NCBI GenBank assembly: GCA_031292465.1
Contig: JARLHB010000153.1
Coordinates: forward strand, 1-5,449
Reading direction: 5' to 3'
DNA from: Ignavibacteriaceae bacterium
GTDB taxonomy: Bacteria > Bacteroidota > Ignavibacteria > Ignavibacteriales > Ignavibacteriaceae
Length of the DNA stretch: 5,449 bases
Each line of letters opens with the position of its first letter. Position 1 is the stretch's first letter. Below, in pieces: positions 1-5,449 of the stretch. The position numbers and the translations under genes are program-made. The notes under the pieces are model-generated. The model had not been told where the DNA came from. It saw only the letters and a program-made list of their open reading frames with translations, and ran no database searches.

Positions 1-123
1 AAATGCCTGGCCTTCCCTTATCTTAATTGCGTTGACCGGGCAGTTTCTTAAACACCGGTAACAATCTCTGCACCGGGCCTTGTTTGTAAAAATTATTTGG
101 TTATCAACCGTTTTTTGTAACAT
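1..123 (-). CDS. Partial iron-sulfur protein, possible second [FeFe] hydrogenase or H-cluster sensor (N-terminus only)
   Basis: Only the first 41 codons are present; the reading frame stays open to the left edge. The peptide begins MLQKTVDNQI and carries the ferredoxin-type motif CRDCYRCLRNCPV, with C18, C21, C24 and C28 spaced C-x2-C-x2-C-x3-C-P, the ligand set of a [4Fe-4S] cluster. It continues NAIKIREGQA, where a second cluster motif would normally follow outside the window. The ATG at 123-121 shares its A with the hydA stop (TAATG), and no good Shine-Dalgarno is visible (only a weak AGAAG), so translation probably depends on ribosomes finishing hydA. From family knowledge, an N-terminal segment of this style (TNKARCRDCYRC) precedes an H-cluster domain and often a PAS domain in group C/D-type [FeFe] hydrogenases and HydS-like sensors. 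That assignment is an inference from motif style and operon position. A simple polyferredoxin or other 4Fe-4S protein is the alternative. The motif and frame are certain; the function is not. Confidence 0.75.
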   Translation of the reverse strand, partial: MLQKTVDNQIIFTNKARCRDCYRCLRNCPVNAIKIREGQAF

Positions 124-2159
124 TATTGGACTTCTAAGTTCTGACTTTTTTGTACAATTACCGCATTTAGTTTGCTGTTTAATACTTCAACTGCTTTGTC
201 AAAAGTACATTGCGGAATATGTTCTCCGGCTATCATCACATTCGGGCCTTCGCCGCATTTTTCCATGCAGAAAGTGGCGCTTACGTCTATTGCGCTGCTT
301 AAACCTTTCTGTTCAACGTAGCCAATCAACTGTGCAATCAATTTTTGTGACTTCTTAAGATAGCAGTTTGTACCAACACAAACCTTTATTTCCAGCTTTT
401 GAGAATCAGTTCCGTTAATTACATTTAATTCTGTCTCTAATATACGTTTTCTGTTTTTATAACCAGTATGGAGCAATTTATGTGCCTTACTGCTTCCCGG
501 CTCTAATAACAAATTCTTGTATAATTCCTGAATATAAGGGTTGTCCTGTGATTTGTGAAGCTGGAGAGTTTTATCAGATTGATACAAACCACGGGTCCTT
601 TCTTTCTTTGTATTTTCTTCCAGAATGAAAGGCTGGCCGGCACCGCCAATACAGCCGCCGGGACATGCCATAACTTCAATCAGGTCAAACTGCGCTTCGC
701 CTTTTTGAATTTTATTCAGCAGCGACTGTGTATTTTTTAAACCGCTTACTATTGCCAATTTAACTTTAGTACCGTTCAAATTAACTTCTGCTTCACGAAT
801 GGCTTCATCACTTCTGACTTCGTTAAATTCAAAATTAGTCAGCTTAACTCCGTTTACTTTTTCATAAGCAAAACGCAGTACTGCTTCCGATACGCCGCCG
901 CTGTTTCCAAAAATTACTCCTGCGCCTGTTTTGAATCCCATAGGCAGATCAAGTGATTCAGGAGTTAAATCATCAAATTTAATTCCTGCCTGTTTTATCA
1001 TTGCAGCAAGTTCCTGCGTAGTTAAAACATGGTCAACTTCTTTCTCTTTCCCGTGTGTAAATTCAGGGCGGTTTGCTTCAACTTTTTTTGCAGTGCATGG
1101 CATAATAGAAACAACAACTAAGTCCTCTCTGTTTATTCCAAGCTGTTCAGGAAGTATTTCCTTGGCAATTGAACCGAACATTTGCTGCGGCGATTTGCAT
1201 GATGAAAGATTCGGCAGCAATTCAGGATAATACTGCTCGGCGTATTTTACCCAGCCCGGGCAGCATGAAGTAAATTGAGGAAGCTTTTTATTCTCAGCTT
1301 TTCTTTGAAGAAATTCGTTTGCTTCTTCTATAACTGTTAAATCTGCTGCAAATGAAGTATCATAAACCTTGTCGAACCCAAGCATCTTAAGTGCGGAAAC
1401 TATCTGGTCAATTAATAATGTTCCTGGTTTCATTCCGAACAGTTCCCCGATTGCTACACGTACTGCAGGTGCAATCTGGGCAACAACTGTTTTCTTCGGG
1501 TTATCAAGGTCCTTCCAAACATCGTTTATATTATACTTAGGTGTAATTGCTCCGGTAGGACAAACGCGAGCGCATTGTCCGCAATCAACGCATTCAACAT
1601 GAGCTAAATCTTTACCGAATGCCGGAAGTACCATTACTTTTGAACCGCGGTGGGCAAAATCTATGGCTCCTATACCTTGTATTTCGTAACATGCGCGAAC
1701 GCAATCTCCACACAGGATGCACTTATTCGGGTCGCGTACTAAAGCATCTGACGATTCATCGATAGGAAGTGTCACTTCTGTTTTCTTAAACCTTACTTTA
1801 TCTATACCAAGATTGTTTGCCAGGTCCTGAAGTTTGCAGCTAACACTCTTTACGCATGATGTGCAGGCTCTGTCATGATTTGCAAGCAGCAGTTCCAGAG
1901 CAATCTTCCTGATATTTCTTACTTCCTGAGTGTGAGTCTTTACTACCAGCCCTTCCTGCGGTTTTGTTGTGCATGATGTAACGATGCCTCTGCCGGCAAT
2001 ATCAACAACGCACATTCTGCATGCGCCGTAGGTGCTTAATTCGGAGTGATAACAAAAAGTTGGTATCTCTATATTAGCATTGCGTATAACTTCAAGTAAA
2101 TTTCTTTCATCACCAAATGCTACTTCTCTTCCATTTATCAATAATGTTTTCTGTTTCAT
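123..2159 (-). CDS. hydA: Catalytic subunit HydA of trimeric NAD/ferredoxin-linked [FeFe] hydrogenase
   Basis: This 678-residue protein is the H2-forming or H2-oxidising subunit of a cytoplasmic HydABC complex. The ATG at 2159 is chosen over one at 2195 because GGAG lies 7 bases upstream and the longer form would start inside hydB. Visible domains in order: a plant-type [2Fe-2S] domain (C36, C47, C50, C63); a His-ligated [4Fe-4S] site (H95, C99, C102, C108); a 2x[4Fe-4S] ferredoxin (C147/150/153/157 and C190/193/196/200); and the H-cluster domain with TSCCPGW (C299, C300), MPCTAKK (C355) and MACPGGC (C499, C503). Proton-path residues E279, E282 and S319 are also present. With this start, the numbering equals that remembered for Clostridium pasteurianum CpI. 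After the small-subunit-like stretch (about 535-575; KAHKLLHTGY), a C-terminal thioredoxin-like [2Fe-2S] domain (C594, C599, C631, C635) is added. That extra domain marks Thermotoga-type HydA rather than monomeric CpI. No key residue is missing. Maturases HydEFG are required but are not in the window. Confidence 0.97.
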   Translation of the reverse strand: MKQKTLLINGREVAFGDERNLLEVIRNANIEIPTFCYHSELSTYGACRMCVVDIAGRGIVTSCTTKPQEGLVVKTHTQEVRNIRKIALELLLANHDRACTSCVKSVSCKLQDLANNLGIDKVRFKKTEVTLPIDESSDALVRDPNKCILCGDCVRACYEIQGIGAIDFAHRGSKVMVLPAFGKDLAHVECVDCGQCARVCPTGAITPKYNINDVWKDLDNPKKTVVAQIAPAVRVAIGELFGMKPGTLLIDQIVSALKMLGFDKVYDTSFAADLTVIEEANEFLQRKAENKKLPQFTSCCPGWVKYAEQYYPELLPNLSSCKSPQQMFGSIAKEILPEQLGINREDLVVVSIMPCTAKKVEANRPEFTHGKEKEVDHVLTTQELAAMIKQAGIKFDDLTPESLDLPMGFKTGAGVIFGNSGGVSEAVLRFAYEKVNGVKLTNFEFNEVRSDEAIREAEVNLNGTKVKLAIVSGLKNTQSLLNKIQKGEAQFDLIEVMACPGGCIGGAGQPFILEENTKKERTRGLYQSDKTLQLHKSQDNPYIQELYKNLLLEPGSSKAHKLLHTGYKNRKRILETELNVINGTDSQKLEIKVCVGTNCYLKKSQKLIAQLIGYVEQKGLSSAIDVSATFCMEKCGEGPNVMIAGEHIPQCTFDKAVEVLNSKLNAVIVQKSQNLEVQ

Positions 2160-2161
2160 CT

Positions 2162-4066
2162 TTATTCTCCTATAACTACAGCGTTTAATCTGCATGCATC
2201 AAAGCAGGCCATACACTTGATACATAATTGTTCGTTAATAGTATGTGCTTGTTTTCTTTCTCCTGTAATTGCACCGGTCGGGCATTTCTTTATACATACG
2301 CCGCAGCCTTTACATTTATCGGCATCAATAGATGGGGTAAGGAGCGCTTTGCACTGCTTTGCAGGACATCTTTGCTGGATTACGTGTGCATTGTATTCTT
2401 CCCTGAAATATGTAAGCATAGACAGTACCGGGTTTGGCGCAGTTTTGCCCAGTCCGCATAATGAACCTCTCTTTACAGCATATGCTAAATCCTGAAGTAA
2501 ATCGATTGTCTCCGGGGTTCCTCTGCCTTCAACTATATCTGTAAGGAGAGAAAGCATTTGTTTTGTACCTTCGCGGCAGAGAACGCATTTGCCGCATGAT
2601 TCTTTTTGTGTAAACTGCATAAAAAACTGGGCCATCTTAACCATGCACGTCTGCTTGTTCATAACAACCAGACCGCCGGAACCAACCATAGCTCCTATAC
2701 CTGATAAAGAATCAAAATCCAAAGGCATATCAAGATGTTCTTCAGTTAAGCATCCGCCTGAAGGGCCGCCGATTTGCACGGCTTTAAATCCTTCATGGCT
2801 TAACGTGCCGTCTTCATTTATTACACCGCCGCCTATGTTGTAAACAATTTCTCTTAAGGTTGTACCGAAAGGGACTTCAATTAATCCTGTGTTTGCAACA
2901 TGCCCGGTTAAAGCAAATGTTTTTGTACCGGGAGACTTCTTTGTGCCGAGTTCAATAAAATGTTTAGCGCCAAGTCGTATTATCAAAGGAACGGTACTTA
3001 GTGTTTCAACATTGTTTATTATAGTCGGCTTACCGAATAAACCTGATTGGGAAGGGAAGGGTGGTTTGGGATTAGGCATACCCCGCAGGCCCTGAATTGA
3101 AGCCATCAAAGCGGTTTCTTCACCGCAAACAAAAGCGCCTGCGCCTTCCATAACATTAATTTTAAAGTTTAACCCTGAGTTAAAAATATTTTCGCCCAAT
3201 AGCCCCATCTCTTCAGCCTGTGCAACTGCAATACGCAGCCTTTTTACAGCCAGCGGGTATTCGGCTCTTACATAAATATATCCTTCATCAGCGCCAATTG
3301 CCTTAGCAGCAATCATCATTCCTTCAATAACAGAGTGCGGATTTCCTTCCATAACGCTTCTATCCATAAAAGCACCCGGATCACCTTCGTCACCATTACA
3401 TATTACATATTTTTTATCTGATTGTTCCGGCCGTGTAACATCCCATTTCCTGCCGGTTGGAAATCCGCCGCCGCCTCTGCCGCGAAGCCCTGAAAAAGTA
3501 ATTTCGTCACAAATATCTTTAGCACTCATTTCCATATAAGCTTTTCTTGCCGCTTCATATCCGCCCAAAGAGATATACTCTGCTACATCTTCAGGGTTTA
3601 TTCTTCCACACTTTTTCAGTACAAAACGGTGCTGTCTTTTGTAAAACGGAATTTCAGTAGTGCCTTTACATTTCTTTCCGTTAGTCGGATCAACATATAA
3701 CAAATCTTCAACGATCTGATTTGATATAAGTGTGTCTTCAACAATTCTTATTACATCTTCCTGCTTTACCTTAACATACATTATACCATCCGGTTCCACA
3801 GTAACGAGCGGGCCCATCTGGCAAAATCCCTGGCATCCGCTTCCTGAAAGAAGAATATTATCTTTCTTCTCTTCAGCAAGCTTTACTTCTACAAGGTAAT
3901 CAAGATTATTTGTTTCAAGCTGTTTTTTAAATTCATCAAATATCTTTAACGAACCATTAGCAACGCAGCCGGTTCCGGCGCATATTATTATACGCCGTTT
4001 TAAAAGCTTAGAACTTTCAAGATAGTCTTCTTTAATCTTTTCAATATTAATTTGCAACGGCTTCAT
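2162..4066 (-). CDS. hydB: NuoF-like FMN/NAD(H) subunit HydB of trimeric [FeFe] hydrogenase
   Basis: This 634-residue protein is the flavin and NAD(H)-binding subunit, where electrons from NADH and ferredoxin are thought to be merged or split. The ATG at 4066 is preferred to the one at 4072: AAAGGAGG sits 6 bases before 4066 but directly abuts 4072. Domains in order: an N-terminal thioredoxin-like [2Fe-2S] domain (C29, C34, C78, C82); a NuoF core with the glycine-rich FMN loop GLRGRGGGGFPTGRKW (193-208) and the nucleotide-site motif CNGDEGDPGAFMDR (223-236); a [4Fe-4S] motif SCGKCVLC (C491, C494, C497) with the distal C537; then a C-terminal 2x[4Fe-4S] ferredoxin (C585/588/591/595 and C615/618/621/625). 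The N-terminal [2Fe-2S] domain and ferredoxin tail are absent from ordinary complex I NuoF and typical of HydB/HndC. H561, C567 and C572 lie in the linker before the ferredoxin and could bind a metal (inference). The gene overlaps hydC by 20 bp and stops 2 bp before hydA. Confidence 0.97.
   Translation of the reverse strand: MKPLQINIEKIKEDYLESSKLLKRRIIICAGTGCVANGSLKIFDEFKKQLETNNLDYLVEVKLAEEKKDNILLSGSGCQGFCQMGPLVTVEPDGIMYVKVKQEDVIRIVEDTLISNQIVEDLLYVDPTNGKKCKGTTEIPFYKRQHRFVLKKCGRINPEDVAEYISLGGYEAARKAYMEMSAKDICDEITFSGLRGRGGGGFPTGRKWDVTRPEQSDKKYVICNGDEGDPGAFMDRSVMEGNPHSVIEGMMIAAKAIGADEGYIYVRAEYPLAVKRLRIAVAQAEEMGLLGENIFNSGLNFKINVMEGAGAFVCGEETALMASIQGLRGMPNPKPPFPSQSGLFGKPTIINNVETLSTVPLIIRLGAKHFIELGTKKSPGTKTFALTGHVANTGLIEVPFGTTLREIVYNIGGGVINEDGTLSHEGFKAVQIGGPSGGCLTEEHLDMPLDFDSLSGIGAMVGSGGLVVMNKQTCMVKMAQFFMQFTQKESCGKCVLCREGTKQMLSLLTDIVEGRGTPETIDLLQDLAYAVKRGSLCGLGKTAPNPVLSMLTYFREEYNAHVIQQRCPAKQCKALLTPSIDADKCKGCGVCIKKCPTGAITGERKQAHTINEQLCIKCMACFDACRLNAVVIGE
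2167..2170 (-). promoter_or_regulatory. Ribosome binding site of hydA, inside the hydB 3' end
   Basis: GGAG overlaps the final Gly-Glu codons of hydB and stands seven bases before the ATG at 2159. This fixes the hydA start and couples its translation to hydB. Confidence 0.75.
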
Positions 4067-4568
4067 ATTCATCCTCCTTTATAATGCTGTCTATAAGGGT
4101 AACGGTTTTTTCAGGCGTCATAAGGGAATGAACATTATCATTAACTACAACAACCGGCGCTAAGCCGCATGCGCCAAGGCATGAAACAGTTTCAAAAGTG
4201 AACATCATATCATCAGTTGTGTTTTTTGTTTCTGTTAAACTGAGTTTTTCCCTGATTATATCTATCAAAGGACTTGAATTTCTTACATGGCATGCAGTGC
4301 CGTCGCATACTTTTATTATGTATCTGCCTTTAGGTTCAAGAGCAAAGTGGGAATAGAATGTTGCTACCCCGTATACTTTTGCAGGCGAGATCTTTAACGT
4401 AATTGCGATAAAAGTTAGAATTTTTTCCGGAAGGTATCTGTATTCTTCCTGGATGGCCTGGAGAATCGGTATAAGTCTGTTTGGATCGTATTTGTTTTCT
4501 TCAAGTATTTCACAAACTCTTTCAAACTTCCTTGCCATAACCGATTCGTTAGTATTTGATTGAATCAT
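4047..4568 (-). CDS. hydC: NuoE-like [2Fe-2S] subunit HydC of trimeric [FeFe] hydrogenase
   Basis: This 173-residue protein is of the 24-kDa (NuoE) family, at the usual length. The start at 4568 is supported by GGAG five bases upstream; an in-frame ATG at residue 11 has no such site. An N-terminal helical bundle (about 11-65, with LPILQAIQEEYRYLP-like residues at 32-47) leads into the family signature YGVATFYSHF (66-75), followed by a thioredoxin-like fold carrying a [2Fe-2S] cluster on C88 and C93 (C-x4-C) plus C130 and C134 (C-x3-C; SCLGACGLAP). In HydABC the subunit packs on HydB near the flavin and accepts or stores electrons there. Lying directly before hydB and hydA, it belongs to the hydrogenase rather than to respiratory complex I, since no other nuo gene is visible. 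The gene starts 13 bp after rex, and its 3' end contains the hydB ribosome binding site and start codon. No unusual residues were seen. Confidence 0.96.
   Translation of the reverse strand: MIQSNTNESVMARKFERVCEILEENKYDPNRLIPILQAIQEEYRYLPEKILTFIAITLKISPAKVYGVATFYSHFALEPKGRYIIKVCDGTACHVRNSSPLIDIIREKLSLTETKNTTDDMMFTFETVSCLGACGLAPVVVVNDNVHSLMTPEKTVTLIDSIIKEDEYEAVAN
4073..4080 (-). promoter_or_regulatory. Ribosome binding site of hydB, inside the hydC 3' end
   Basis: AAAGGAGG abuts the ATG at 4072 with no spacer but stands six bases before the ATG at 4066, so the latter is the likely start. It lies within the last codons of hydC, implying translational coupling. It is the best Shine-Dalgarno in the window. 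Confidence 0.8.
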
Positions 4569-4573
4569 CGTTA

Positions 4574-4577
4574 CTCC
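4574..4577 (-). promoter_or_regulatory. Ribosome binding site of hydC
   Basis: GGAG in the 13-bp rex-hydC gap lies five bases before the ATG at 4568 and decides that start over the downstream in-frame ATG at 4538. Confidence 0.75.
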
Positions 4578-4581
4578 GTAC

Positions 4582-5265
4582 TTAGAATTTTTTGAAATTA
4601 TTGATAGGTGCTATTTCACTGTTTAGTTTTTTCGCAAGCTTATGTGTTAAAACACCCAGCGATTGTGTCAGCTGAGCATTTTCAACTATTATCTCTTTAG
4701 GTAATTTTAAATGCGCCGGTGCAAAGTTCCATATTGCAGAAATTCCTGCTTCAACCATTTCATCAGCGGTTGCCTGGGCTTCATCTTCGGGTACAGTAAG
4801 TATTCCAATATTAATGTGCATTCTCTTTATCATGTCGGTTAATTTATCAACCGGCAGGATTTCAATTTCGTTTACAAGAGTTCCAACTTTCTTGACGTCA
4901 CTGTCAAATGCGGCTACAATATTCAAACCGCAGGAGGCAAAACCTTTGTAACCTATTAAAGCAGATCCTAAGCTTCCTGCCCCAACTAAGAAAGCGTCGT
5001 TCAGATTGTCCCAATTAAGAGTGTGGATTAATGCTGTTAAAAGCTCATCCAGTTCAAACCCCATCTTGGGTTTTCCTATTGTGCCGGTTATGGCTAAATC
5101 TTTTCTTACCTGAATAGAATCAAGGTTTAGTTTGTCGGCAATAATTTTGCTTGAAATATATTTGATCTTACTGCTTTTAAGCCGTTTAAGAAGATCAATA
5201 TATTTAGGAATTCTCCTTAGAGTCGGTTCCGGGATTCCTAATAAATTTTTGTCAATTTTTTCCAT
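4582..5265 (-). CDS. rex: Redox-sensing transcriptional repressor Rex
   Basis: This 227-residue protein (family members are typically a little over 200) is a dimeric repressor that binds DNA when NAD+ is abundant and leaves it when NADH rises. The N-terminal winged helix spans about 15-75; the recognition segment reads SIQVRKDLAITGTIG (about 50-64), followed by KPKMGFEL in the wing. The Rossmann domain begins LVGAGSLGSALIGYKGF (93-109), with the nucleotide-binding glycines at 95-100, and AAFDSD follows at the second strand (118-123). The C-terminal region has LTVPEDEAQ, the conserved IWNFAP (178-183) and a final helix LTHKLAKKL that would swap between subunits. The ATG at 5265 is preferred to an in-frame TTG at 5295, since the longer form would run through the operator dyad and promoter -7 element. 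There is no clear Shine-Dalgarno (only GAAAAG). As first gene of a hydrogenase operon, it most likely controls itself and hydCBA. Confidence 0.95.
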   Translation of the reverse strand: MEKIDKNLLGIPEPTLRRIPKYIDLLKRLKSSKIKYISSKIIADKLNLDSIQVRKDLAITGTIGKPKMGFELDELLTALIHTLNWDNLNDAFLVGAGSLGSALIGYKGFASCGLNIVAAFDSDVKKVGTLVNEIEILPVDKLTDMIKRMHINIGILTVPEDEAQATADEMVEAGISAIWNFAPAHLKLPKEIIVENAQLTQSLGVLTHKLAKKLNSEIAPINNFKKF

Positions 5266-5277
5266 CTTTTCATACCA

Positions 5278-5312
5278 TTGTTTTAATCGATACAAATATA
5301 TCGATAAAACAA
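5278..5312. promoter_or_regulatory. Dyad operator, candidate Rex binding site
   Basis: The arms TTGTTTTAATCGATA (5278-5292) and TATCGATAAAACAA (5299-5312) are inverted copies differing by one inserted A, separated by six bases. Within it, 5278-5295 reads TTGTTTTAATCGATACAA, an 18-bp TTGT-N10-ACAA frame that matches the outer half-sites and spacing of the known Rex box (TTGTTAA-N4-TTAACAA type). The element covers the promoter -7 box and likely transcription start, where a bound repressor would block RNA polymerase. It lies 13-47 bases upstream of the rex ATG, consistent with autoregulation. Which of the overlapping symmetries Rex actually contacts cannot be told by eye. Confidence 0.6.
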
Positions 5313-5319
5313 TATCGAT
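5286..5319. repeat. Three ATCGAT hexamers at exact 14-bp spacing
   Basis: ATCGAT occurs at 5286-5291, 5300-5305 and 5314-5319. The first two 14-bp units (ATCGATACAAATAT and ATCGATAAAACAAT) match at 11 of 14 positions. The outer copies extend to AATCGATA and TATCGATT, so the set is also symmetrical about the middle copy. The third copy lies in the promoter spacer. The regular period suggests protein contacts rather than chance. Confidence 0.7.
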
Positions 5320-5324
5320 TCAAG
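5293..5324 (-). promoter_or_regulatory. Probable Bacteroidota-type promoter of the rex-hyd operon
   Basis: On the minus strand CTTG (5324-5321) is followed by 20 bases and then TATATTTG (5300-5293). This fits the -33 TTTG / -7 TAnnTTTG consensus known for the primary sigma factor of Bacteroidota, with one mismatch in the first box. Transcription would start near 5286-5288 and give a leader of about 20 nt before the rex ATG. The match is seen directly; promoter activity is inferred. A short motif of this kind can arise by chance in AT-rich DNA, but the position and spacing are right. Confidence 0.55.
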
Positions 5325-5449
5325 GGGCAATGGATAAACGATTATTTTATAGCAAAATATTCTAATAAGTTCTGCTGCTATATTCTATTAAAATGGAGAT
5401 AATTTAGAGTTATTAGTGCCGTTTTTTATTAAAAGGATACTTATTTTTA
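5321..5449. other. AT-rich noncoding stretch upstream of the operon
   Basis: No credible gene was found on either strand in these 129 bases. The -33 element of the operon promoter sits at its left edge. ATATTCTA occurs twice (5357-5364 and 5380-5387), 23 bp apart, of unknown meaning. No stem-loop followed by a T-run that would mark a terminator of an upstream gene was seen. Confidence 0.5.

Noticed and set aside
2160..2195. Longer HydA starting at 2195
   Set aside because: It would overlap hydB by 34 bases and lacks a ribosome site. The ATG at 2159 has GGAG 7 bases upstream and the protein then begins normally at the [2Fe-2S] domain.
80..3095. Plus-strand open frames opposite hydA and hydB, up to about 99 codons
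   Set aside because: All lie antisense to strongly conserved coding sequence, show no recognisable domain, and look like frame shadows.
4067..4072. HydB start at ATG 4072
   Set aside because: The GGAGG directly touches this ATG, leaving no spacer; the ATG at 4066 has an ideal six-base spacing. The difference is only two residues.
123..4568. Reading the cluster as complex I (NuoEFG) or an NAD-linked formate dehydrogenase
   Set aside because: The third subunit has all three H-cluster motifs (TSCCPGW, MPCTAKK, MACPGGC) and no molybdopterin domain, and the NuoF-like subunit has HydB-specific additions at both ends.
5266..5295. Longer Rex starting at TTG 5295 (ten extra residues)
   Set aside because: TTG is a rare start, no ribosome binding site precedes it, and the extension would lie in the dyad and promoter -7 box. 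The ATG at 5265 gives a more usual Rex length.
5132..5365. Plus-strand open frame of 77 codons across the rex start and promoter
   Set aside because: It runs antisense through the rex N-terminus and operator, with no ribosome site or recognisable protein features.
5357..5387. ATATTCTA direct repeat upstream of the promoter
   Set aside because: Two 8-bp copies in AT-rich DNA are weak evidence for a site; noted only in the noncoding entry.

Overview
The window holds one tight operon read entirely on the minus strand (right to left): a promoter and operator region, rex, then hydC, hydB and hydA, and the first 41 codons of a fifth gene that runs off the left edge. The three central genes encode a complete trimeric NAD(H)- and ferredoxin-linked [FeFe] hydrogenase of the Thermotoga maritima HydABC type (group A3, electron-bifurcating or confurcating). 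The first gene encodes the NADH/NAD+-sensing repressor Rex.

Layout. 5321-5449 is a short AT-rich leader or intergenic stretch with no gene. 5278-5324 carries a probable promoter of the Bacteroidota type (TTG, 20-bp spacer, TATATTTG). A strong dyad made of TTGTTTT/ATCGATA arms is superimposed on it, and it also contains an 18-bp TTGT...ACAA match to the Rex-box layout. rex (5265-4582) is followed after 13 bp by hydC (4568-4047). hydC overlaps hydB (4066-2162) by 20 bp, hydB is 2 bp from hydA (2159-123), and hydA shares one base with the next start (TAATG at 125-121). The spacing implies a single, translationally coupled transcript.

How they work together. HydC (NuoE-like, one [2Fe-2S]) and HydB (NuoF-like, FMN/NAD site, [2Fe-2S] and three [4Fe-4S] sites) form the NAD(H) module. 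HydA carries the H-cluster, the N-terminal iron-sulfur relay and a C-terminal [2Fe-2S] domain. The expected net role is H2 formation from NADH plus reduced ferredoxin, or the reverse. A high NADH/NAD+ ratio would release Rex and switch the operon on, which closes a simple redox loop. The truncated fifth gene starts with a ferredoxin-type four-cysteine motif like that at the N-terminus of a second class of [FeFe] hydrogenase or H-cluster sensor protein, but its identity cannot be settled from 41 residues.

Organism. The content points to an anaerobic or facultatively fermentative bacterium of moderate-to-low GC. The TAnnTTTG promoter element and the leader gene without a clear Shine-Dalgarno suggest the Bacteroidota/Ignavibacteriota side. 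The downstream genes do have good GGAG sites, so this placement is tentative. The system is well known in kind; the more unusual material is the operator/promoter architecture and the coupled downstream gene.
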